Positions 55,887 to 64,000 of a DNA stretch of 64,000 nt are shown piece by piece. Under the pieces are notes generated by a model. The model made no database searches. It was not told the DNA's origin and worked only from the letters and a program-made list of their open reading frames with translations. The DNA is taken from the NCBI GenBank assembly GCA_963971425.1, contig OZ020521.1, positions 2,482,501 to 2,546,500 of the forward strand, given 5' to 3'. Source of the DNA: Bryoerythrophyllum caledonicum. Lineage: Eukaryota > Streptophyta > Bryopsida > Pottiales > Pottiaceae. Both the position numbers and the translations under genes were made by a program. How positions within the stretch are numbered: position 1 is the stretch's first letter; every line of letters begins with the position of its first letter.

Positions 55887-57164
55887 GTTTTTTTTGTTTT
55901 GGTCATAATAGTTATGGCAAATTATTGCCTCTTTTATAGTTTAACTTTGAAACTACACAAAACTTTGGATGGCCAAAATGGCTCCTTGGTACCCTTTTGG
56001 GCTTCACAAAAAACTTGTGAAGTTCAATGATTTTCACTTGTAGAAATAGTAGAATTTGTTGAGGAAACAAATTTAGAAACATGTTTTACCCATTGTTGGG
56101 AACGGGAAAAAAAATCAAAAAATTAGACAAAAAAATAAATGGGCCTACTAGGCTCTTTGGTATAGAAGAACCCCTTTTGACTTCTTAAAAATCTTGTAGT
56201 TCAGTGATTCATCTTCACTCTTGAAAGGTATATTTTTTTGTGGCATGAATTATGAAGCACTGTAAACTAACATAGTTTTTGTTTCCCATTAAATTTAATG
56301 TCGCTCATAGAGAAATTTTCGTAAAACTAGATGAGATTTTGAATGAATACCCTAAATTTCATTCATCTATAAACTCTGTCCATCCATGAAATATATCATC
56401 CAAAATTATTCATCCATTTAATGGCGAGAAATAGTCAACTCCATATTAAAGTTTGGTTAGGTTTGTCCCTAAAATTCAACATTTATTTTCATGTGAAGCA
56501 ATTTCATAGCCCATTTGTAGGTGAAAAATCACAGAAGACATTTGTAAACCACGGTAATAGGTTGCGAAAAACTATTTTTTAAAAGAAAATTCCAAATATA
56601 ATTTATAGGAAATTTCTATAATTAGGATATTCCTGTCCCTTTTTATCCTCCCTCCTCACTGCTCATTGCTCACCGCTCACCGCTCACTGCTCACATTCTA
56701 GCGTCGTTGTTTGAAGTTCATATGGGGAGAGCGGGCACATAGAGCAACTCCAAATTTTTTTGTTAGGACACTCTTTTGAATGTGAGATTTTTGATACAAG
56801 AAAATATTATTATTTCCTTTGATATCATAAAAAAATTCTCTTGTCTTTAGTGAGAAATAGCACATTAACCCAAATCAAACATTTTCACACATTGTCGGGC
56901 GAGGTACCAAAAAAATTCCTCTTATTCACAAAAAACTTATAGTTTTTCATTTTTTTTAACATTTTATTTTTTCTACTTCAAGATGTGGTGTAAACCTTCT
57001 TATTGACCACTTGGATTCTCATTCTAAAACAAATGAGGTTCACAAATAAACATAACGTGAATTGACAATCTTTGAGCCTCCACTCCTAACACATTTTTTT
57101 GAATCGGCTACACTCTTTTTTTACCTCTAAAAATTGGTGTACAAGGAACTAATATCATGCGTAA

Positions 57165-58118
57165 CCCCTAAAGGCCCAAGGCGTTTTCACACCAAAAACA
57201 CTTCAAAACTGCTCGTTCTAGTGCAATGAGTTATGAGGTAATCAAAAACTTTTATTTCTACATATATCCATAGGATCTAAAATAAGACTTATTAATTAAC
57301 GTCCTCACAAAATTTCATAAACTTTGGCCACACGGATTGAAAGATTATAGTGTTTGACGTACAGAAAACCGTTATTTTCCTTCCTTACTTTGAGTGGATA
57401 AGCAGGCTTTGACTTCACTTGGTATCGAATTTTTGCACTACACAACGTCTAAAAACATTACCATCATGTTAACCATGATGTTATTTCCTTGTACACCAAT
57501 TTCTAGAGGTACAGGAGGGGTGTAGCAGATTCAAAACAAATGTGCAAGGAGTGGAGGTATAAAATTTGCCAATTCACGTTTTATTTTTTTGTGAACTAAG
57601 TATGTTTTAGAATGATAATCCACATTTTGTAGTATGTTTTAGAATGATAATCCATGTTTACATCACATCTTGTAGTAGAAAAAATAAAGAGTAAAAAATA
57701 TGAAGATCTCTAAGTTTTATGTGGAAAAGAAGAAGTTTCTTTTGGTACTTCGCCTGACAAAGTGTGAAAATGTTTGACTTAGATTATCGTGCTATTTTTC
57801 AATGAAGACAAGATATTTTTTTAGACAATATGAAAGGAAACAATTCTATTTACTAGTATTGAAAATCTCACATTCAGTAGATTGTCCTAGTAAAAGTTTT
57901 TGGAGTCGCCCGACGTGCCCAATCTCCCCATTTGAAATTCAAAACCCTATGACTTTTTCAATAAAATGTTGAATTTAGGAAAAAATTGGACTCACACAAA
58001 GCTTTTAGCAATGTCCATCTATAGTAGAAATTTCAAAAGGGAATGTTATAAGTCGACACCATAGGAACCTGCCCAAACTTTCAAGAGTCCCCCAAGGGGA
58101 TTCTTGGGCCTTTAGGAG
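57165..58118 (-). mobile_element. F1 MITE copy b, inserted in copy a at an internal TTAA
   Basis: Starts CCCCTAAAGGCCCAAGG after GTAA (57161-57164) and ends GGGCCTTTAGGAG before TTAG (58119-58122). At both sites the uninterrupted relative reads catgcTTAA, so both copies of the target have since changed one base. It is 954 bp and oriented opposite to copy a, which makes a large potential hairpin with it. No coding capacity. Confidence 0.85.
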
Positions 58119-58439
58119 TTAGTATGATGGTAATGAATTTAGACCTTGTGTAGTGCAAAAACTGGACACCAAGTGAAGTCAAAGTGTGCTGATCCAACAA
58201 ACGTAGGGAAGAAAATGAACCGTTTTCATACTTTAAACATAATAATCTTTCAATCCGTGCGGTCAAAGTTTGTGAACTTTTGCGAGTATGTTACTTAATA
58301 AGTCTAAATTGAGATCCTACGCTTTAAACTAGAAATATAAGTTTTGTTTTTCTTCCTTGCTCATTGCACTAAAACAAACAGTTTCGAAGTGTTTTTGGTG
58401 TGAAATTGTCATAGTAATTTGGGGGTTAATGTAATCCAG

Positions 58440-58556
58440 GATTGGTGAAGGTTTTTTTTTTTGGGCACAAGTAAAGCAAACGTTACTTGCAAAAGAGGTG
58501 AAGGTTTTTTTTTTGGGCACAAGAAAAGCAAACGTTACTTGCAAAAGAGGTGAAGG
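58440..58556 (+). repeat. Two tandem copies of a 54-bp unit
   Basis: The unit gtgaaggtttttttt-ttgggcacaag-aaagcaaacgttacttgcaaaaga occurs twice in a row, the copies differing by one or two bases and T-run length. Contains the palindromic gcaaacgttacttgc-like core. Confidence 0.9.
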
Positions 58557-58559
58557 TTC

Positions 58560-59037
58560 TTTCAGCTGTGGTACTCATCTGTTTGAGCATTGATGTATTC
58601 TACGCATCCAATAGGAATTGGTCTGCTTTAGGTAGAAAATGAAGCAAACTCCAAGGGATTAATACTAAAGGCACTTTATGGCACGAGAAGTCTATCATTG
58701 TCCATGTTTCTAGACCTTCGTTTCACGAACTCCAATAGTGGGGCCGTGTTCCAAGTCCCAAGAACACCACTTGTAGGTTTTTGGGTTTCTGCATTTAGAA
58801 AGATAGATTGACCCGCATATATGTCAAGTCACATGGTCCAATCTGCATTCCTGCATTGAGGGACATAACATGGGAAACAACTTCGGTTCTTTACAAGCAT
58901 CTCGGTCAAATGGGGAGGTCTGTAAATTAGTGGCACAACTGTTTTCAAAGGTGGTGTGGACGAAACCTGCCCCCTTCTGTTTTTGGGGTGGGTGGGCCCC
59001 TAATTTTTTTTTAAAAGACAAAACCTTCCATTGGTGT
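58560..59037. other. No gene or repeat recognised
   Basis: ORFs on both strands (58824-59058) overlap and have no domain. Nothing further supported. Confidence 0.5.
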
Positions 59038-59041
59038 TTAA

Positions 59042-60011
59042 CCCGTAAATTTCCTTAACAATATCACATCAAAAACACTTCTAAACTGTTAATTCTAGTG
59101 CATTGAGAAAGGAAGGAATCATAAAATTGTATTATGAGTTTTGGCCGTAGGATCTCATTAGAAACTCTATAAATAACATACTCACTAAATTTAATTAAAT
59201 TTGACCGCACAGACTGAAAGATTGTAGTGTTTGAAGTAGAAAACATGGTTTGTTTTCATCATTGTGTTGAGTGGATAAGCATAATTTGACTTCACTTGGT
59301 GTCAAAGTTTTGTACTACATAAAGTCTAAATTAGATACCATCATAGTGATCATAATATTCACTCCTTGTACACCAATTTTTAGAGGTAGAGGAGGGGTGT
59401 AACATATTCAAAAAATTGTGCAAGTAGTGGAGGTTTAAATAGTGCCAATTCATGTTTTAATTTTTTTGGAAAAAAATGTGTTTTTGAATCATAATCCAAA
59501 TAGTCGATAAGCTAGGTTTACACTATGTCTTATAATAGGAAAAACAATTTTCCTATTATAAGTTTTTTCACTAAAGTGGAAAATACAAAGATCTCAAAGT
59601 CTTATGTGGAAAAGAAGAAGTTTTTTGGTTCCTTGCTCGACAATGTGTGGCAGTGTGTGAAAATCTTTCACTTGGGATAAAATGAGTTTTTTCACTAAAG
59701 ACAAAAAAAAAATTCTAACACTTTCCGTTAAACATTAGAAAAAGTAAATAATATTATTTGCTAATATTTACGAGAATTTCCTAGAAAAAGTTTTTGGAGT
59801 TGCCCGATGTTCCTACACTCGACAATTTTTTCTTTAAGATGGCACAACTATTTTTTGATATGTCCGATGAGGATAAAAATTATACTCCCACATACCTCTT
59901 GTCTCCTTGCATCTTTGTACAAAATTTTAAGAATTGTAAAAACAAATTGCAACCATGGGAACATGCCCAAGATTTGCAAAAGCCCGCCTCATAACTTTTT
60001 TCATTCAGGGG
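59042..60011 (-). mobile_element. F1 MITE copy d
   Basis: Flanked by TTAA at 59038-59041 and 60012-60015. Starts CCCGTAAATTTC and ends attcagggg. Internal blocks ttctagtgcattgag, ccgtaggatctca, gaccgcacagactgaaag and ttgtacaccaatttttagaggtagag match the other copies. 970 bp. Confidence 0.8.
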
Positions 60012-60181
60012 TTAAATTATGGCAATGAGGTTTGTGAAATTTACTCGGGGGCCACATGCTCCAAAATTGGTATACAAGTTTATAAGAAAAAAAACCATCC
60101 AAACTTTTTAAAATGAAAGAGCTAGGAAAATGAGACGCCTAAGAGCCCCTTTGCCGTTAAACCAAGGGTCACCTCCAAAAA

Positions 60182-60407
60182 TGCTACACTAAAGATCACA
60201 TTTAGTGTAATGCTCAGTAAATGACTTGTAAAGGCGATAAGTTTTTACTTTAAGTGAATATTTTTACCAACTATGTTATAATGATCCTCTTATTTGAATA
60301 CTATAGAGAGTTGTGCTCTTGGTAAAAATTGGCATCAAGAGTAAAAACTTATCGCATTTTCAAGTTATTTACTGAGCACTACACTAAATGTGATCTTTAG
60401 TGTAGTG
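60182..60407 (+). mobile_element. CACTA-like MITE with palindromic ends
   Basis: Long inverted repeat: CACTACACTAAAGATCACAT at the right end (inverted) pairs with tgctacactaaagatcacat at the left, and the match runs inward through ctcagtaaatgac and gcgataagtttttact. Each end is itself a small palindrome (CACTACACTAAA...TTTAGTGTAGTG). Related palindrome at 63391-63421. Confidence 0.8.
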
Positions 60408-60844
60408 GGAGGAAGGTTATTGAGTACATGTACTCAGACAACTAAATATATATATTTTCAAAAACACTATGTATACTATACTAATACACATTATACTCCA
60501 GTTGTTGCTGACGGTGCATTTATTGCTGACCCTCTCCTTTGCGGCTTCTGTGTGCCTCACTCAACCATATACCTGGGCGTATGATGAATACATCGAGTAC
60601 AACTAAATACATGTGTTCATATTTGGAGTACAAATACATGTACTTTGTACTCGATAACCTTGAGTAGACCAGAATACGGTTGTCAGTCAAATGGGTCCCT
60701 TTTGTCAGCCAGCTGAAAAAAGCACCTCAAATTGCCCACTGTTGAAGCTCACATGCAAGCTTGTCCTCCAAACAAACATTGACACAACCAATTGGCAATA
60801 ACGTAAGTCACACCTTGTAACATGGGAATGGGAAGCTCAATCAA
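60408..60844. other. No gene recognised
   Basis: Short stretch with repeated gtactc/acatgtac words near 60420 and 60630. Nothing else supported. Confidence 0.5.
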
Positions 60845-61655
60845 CCCTTTAGCGCTCAGGAAGCCCGAAATGGGACTCCGGAGGTGCTAAAACTCAAATT
60901 GCATGAAATCCATGAGGAACTAGGTTTTGAGATACGAGGTTCAGATTTGCGCACTCATTACACAAACACTCTCCAACAACCAGATCATGATTTGGATTTA
61001 TAGAACACTTGGAAAAGCTAGGAATACAACACAAAATACACCAAATACACTCAAATACAGTGAATATAGTGAATACAGTGAATACCATGCCACATACTAT
61101 GTTGTATTTCACACACATGCACATTGATTTTGGTCTGAAATTTTGATTGAACTTTGTCTTTGAGACATTCTTCATTGATTTGTGATTGTTGATCTCTCTC
61201 TTCACATACGAAACTACCGGTTTGATTCGTATAAGGTTGGAACATTTTTGTATACAATCAAGTAGGGAAAAGCAAAAAATCACCAATAATTGTGTAAAAA
61301 TATTTTCCTCGCATATGATGTGTCAATGCAAAGCTATCAACCTAGTGCACATGTGAACTGCTCTAATTCAAAGTAAAAAAATTCTTGCAAGAATCAATTG
61401 ATGGTTAAAGTAGTGCACCCTCCAAAATCCACAGTTTTCACTACCAATATACGGTAACTTTAAACACTATAATCTATTCCATCAACCGTTGGATGTTGTG
61501 CAAAATTTCCCCAAAGTTGAGGACATGGGTTAAGTTCAATTTTGTAAGGTTAGATATCGATATTAAGCATTGTATTTCCATCAAATCCGGTGCAAAAAAA
61601 AAAAAAAAGGGCATAAATCTTAGTTTTCCCAGAAACATCCCTGGGCGGTAAAGGG
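60845..61655 (-). mobile_element. F2 MITE, best-preserved copy (811 bp)
   Basis: Starts CCCTTTAGCGCTC after TCAA (60841-60844) and ends ggcggtaaaggg before TTAA (61656-61659). The TTAA-type target links it to F1, but the internal sequence differs. ORFs on the minus strand around 60894-61286 are also partly open in the other copies, yet show no domain. Confidence 0.7.
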
Positions 61656-61659
61656 TTAA

Positions 61660-62155
61660 CAGACCATCATCATCATCATCGCTTCACAAGTTGCTGGATT
61701 GCCCGCCATAGACTTGCGAAGAATGTCATTGACCTTCTCCAACAAGCTTATCCCAGCTTCTTGTTATTTTGATACAATACAATGTCCATCGATTAGGTGT
61801 TGATTAATTCCACTTGAGTGCTCGGAATCTGCTTGAAAATTACGTGATTACCAAGACACATAAAGGTGCGGGTGTCAGACTATGTCTTCTTCATTGTTTT
61901 CATCACACAGGCTCTGCATTTGTTTGCACATGTGCCTGATATGATGAAAACTTTACCTAACACCATGTGATCTCACCTCATTTGGATCTGTGATTGAAAT
62001 AGGAATTTTTGTTTACAATTGCATTTCATCCACATTTCAAATTCTTAGTGAGCATGCAAAGATGATTGTAGAATATTATTCGCTTTATATTCTGTATGGT
62101 TCAGAATTTCTTTTGGAAAAATTTAGTGTCCATTCTTAATATCCCTTGAAAGTCC
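61660..62155. other. No gene recognised
   Basis: A short (CAT)n run at 61665-61680; otherwise nothing I can assign. Confidence 0.5.
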
Positions 62156-62159
62156 TTAA

Positions 62160-63095
62160 CCCCTAAAGGAACAAGTGTCAAAAATGGGCTTTTTGAAAGT
62201 TTGGTCAGGTTCCTATGGTGTCAATTTCCAACATTCAACTTTGAAATTTTCACTGTAGAAGAACATTACTAAGACCTCAGTGGGAGAACAATTTTTTCCT
62301 AAATCCGACATATAATGAAAAAGTTATAGGGTTTTGAATTTCAAATGGAGAGAGGGGGTACCTCGGGCACCTCCAAAAACTTTTGCTAGGACACTCTATT
62401 GAATGTGAGATTTTCAGTGTTTCCAAGTAATATTGTTTCCCTTCATATTGTCAAAAAAAAGTTCTTGTCTTTAGTGAAAAATAGCATACCAACCCAAGTC
62501 AAACATTTTCACACATTGTCACTCATTGTCGGGCAAGGTACCAAATAACTTCTTCTTTTTCTCATAAAACCTAGATATCTTTCTATTTTTTATTTTTTCC
62601 ACAACAATATGTGGTGTAAACCTTCTTATTGACCATTCAGATTATCAATCTAAAACATATTAAGTTCACAAAAAATTAAAGTGTGAATTAACAAATTTTG
62701 AACCTCCACTCCTTGCACAGTTGTTGTGAATATGTTACACTTGTCCTCTACCTCTAAAATTGGTGTACAAGGAACTAACATCATGCTTAACAAGATGGTA
62801 ATGGATTTAGACCTTGTGTAGTGCAAAAGTTTGACACCAAGTGAAGTCAAAGTCTGCTGATCTACTACACGCAAGGAAGAAAATGAAGCATATGCTTGAC
62901 TTCAAACATTATAATCTTTCAATCCGTGCGGTCAAAGTTTATGAAATTTTGTGAGTATATTACTGAATAAGTCTTAATTGTAAACCTATGGTCAGAACTA
63001 GAAATCAAAGTTTTTGTTTCCTTCTTTGTTCATTGCACTAGAATCCAACAATTTTGAAGGAATTTTGGTGTAAAATTGTCACGGTACCTTAGGGG
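62160..63095 (+). mobile_element. F1 MITE copy e, uninterrupted reference copy (936 bp)
   Basis: Perfect TTAA at 62156-62159 and 63096-63099, ends CCCCTAAAGG and CCTTAGGGG. This copy has no insertion and serves to read the others. It contains caatccgtgcggtcaaagtt, the target region hit by element B in copy c, and agggttttgaatttcaaatg, the region hit by element C in copy a. No ORF of note. Confidence 0.85.
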
Positions 63096-63390
63096 TTAAC
63101 TAATTTTGTCTAAAATTGTTCTATTTTTGGACAGAAAGGGACAAAGAGAATGACATATTTGATTTCCATGTTTGATCATAGGATTTTAACCCGTAAATGT
63201 CAGTCGGGAACCATATCTTCAGGCAGGTATTTTACTCTGTAGAATACAAAAAGTGTATTATAGTTTAGCAAGACTTCCACCTTTGGATTGAGAATTCTTA
63301 AATTAACATCTTTCTTTTGGAGGTCATTTCAATATCTGAACTTTATTATGTTCAAATACAACAAACAGTATACATGTAGAATATTGTGGC

Positions 63391-63474
63391 CACTACACTA
63401 AAGATGGCTTTTAGTGCAGTGGACACAAAATACAAACCCATAGACTAATTGTAAAGTTTATAACTAGTGTAGTG
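63391..63474 (+). repeat. Palindrome and inverted CACTACAC motif
   Basis: CACTACACTAAAGATGGCTT pairs with its own right half (ttagtgcagtgg) at 63391-63421; another inverted actagtgtagtg ends at 63474. Likely a small relative of the MITE at 60182-60407. Confidence 0.6.
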
Positions 63475-63837
63475 ACAAAAATATACACTAAATGTCAACT
63501 ACTACATTAAATGACAATTCTAGTAAACACTGGATCATAAGGTTTTTTACTTGTGGACATTTAGTGTATGAAACCTAGAAAATGATAATGTGTACATTTT
63601 GAGCATCAAAGTAAAGAAGATTTTGAGTGCATGTAGAAAAACAAGAATTGGCAAGAGAAATATTTAAAAAAATAGAATGTAGATATATGGTCAAATAGAA
63701 AATCCCCAAAATTGGACAAAGAAGAATGTACTATACATATGGAGGGAAAATGAAACTACAAGTACAAGATTGGAAAAATAAGAACTTTGATTTAGAAGGA
63801 AACTGAGAATAGAAAGGAATATTGGAAAACAAAAAAA

Positions 63838-64000
63838 ACATAAATATACAATAAATATATAAATATATATTAAATACTCATTAGATATTCATTAAATATG
63901 CATTAAATATGCATCAAACATTCATTAAAATTTCATTAAATATTCAAATTCACATTAAATATACATTAGAAATTTATTAGCTATTCATTAAGTATTCATT
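63838..64000 (+). repeat. AT-rich tandem repeat, cattaaatat-type units
   Basis: Units such as tattcattaaatatgcattaa repeat with a 10-13 bp step to the window end. No gene. Confidence 0.75.

Larger units (their letters stand above)
54820..56709 (+). mobile_element. Element C: 1.9-kb internally deleted relative of A and B
   Basis: Left end CAGGAATGCTAGAATGTGAG, inverted right end CAACGACGCTAGAATGTGAG, both followed by GTGAGC-type heptamers. It is flanked by a perfect 10-bp duplication TTTGAAGTTC (54810-54819 and 56710-56719). It keeps a transposase C-terminal remnant (55698-55886), a perfect CCACGGTAATAGG at 56549-56561 and a decayed inverse copy at 54913-54925. No cargo gene. Non-autonomous. 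Confidence 0.92.
54635..58425 (+). mobile_element. F1 MITE copy a, carrying two nested insertions
   Basis: Starts CCCCTAAATT after TCAA and ends GGGGG before TTAA (58426-58429). Removing element C with one TSD copy (1900 bp) and F1 copy b with its 4-bp target (958 bp) leaves 933 bp, almost the 936 bp of the intact copy at 62160-63095, and restores collinearity with it. This fixes the insertion order: a is older than C and b. Confidence 0.85.

Overview
The window looks like intergenic, transposon-packed DNA from a large, AT-rich eukaryotic nuclear genome. I see GT-AG introns of about 75 to 200 bp, no operons and no ribosome binding sites, hAT/MULE/CACTA/Tc1-mariner/TTAA-type DNA transposons, and no convincing host housekeeping gene. 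A streptophyte (plant or charophyte alga) is my best guess from the SWIM-finger MULE and BED-hAT families, but the lineage is inferred, not shown.

Layout. Positions 1-4205 are nested miniature elements. From 4206 to 24370 lies one decayed BED-hAT transposase gene on the minus strand. It is split in two by element A (5012-19389, 14.4 kb). From 24371 to 34525 come small repeats, a 2.3 kb repeat unit with a small intact ORF (26488-26919), a 200-N assembly gap (31379-31578) and several MITEs. Element B (34536-52928, 18.4 kb) has inserted into a TTAA-type MITE. From 52929 to 64000 lie more TTAA-type MITEs, one of which carries element C (54820-56709, 1.9 kb).

Elements A, B and C form one family of Mutator-like elements. 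They share inverted ends that start CAG/CAA and run into tandem GTGAGCR heptamers. They also share a subterminal motif CCACGGTAATAGG and 10-bp target duplications (perfect for B and C, 8/10 for A). A and B have the same two-gene plan. A SWIM-zinc-finger transposase on the minus strand points to the left end. A multi-exon cargo gene on the plus strand points to the right end. C keeps only the ends and the last part of the transposase.

The cargo gene is the most interesting content. Its conceptual protein has a ParB/sulfiredoxin-like N-terminal region with a DGNHR motif, a helical middle, and a C-terminal region ordered like a beta-class N4/N6 DNA methyltransferase: a degenerate motif IV, DVPE or DIPE instead of DPPY, followed by a motif-I-like DATAATG or DLTASTG. 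In both elements one intron near the 5' end of this gene holds an unrelated tandem array built around a CpG-rich palindrome (GCCGGTGCCGGC in A, CCTCGGATCCGAGG in B). C keeps two decayed copies of a similar palindrome. I infer that the cargo protein may recognise or modify these sites.

Both large elements are damaged. A has one nonsense codon in the transposase and two in the cargo gene. B has at least six nonsense codons plus frameshifts, a Tc1/mariner insertion and an AT-rich insertion. Several stops match C-to-T or G-to-A changes, as expected for methylated, silenced transposons.
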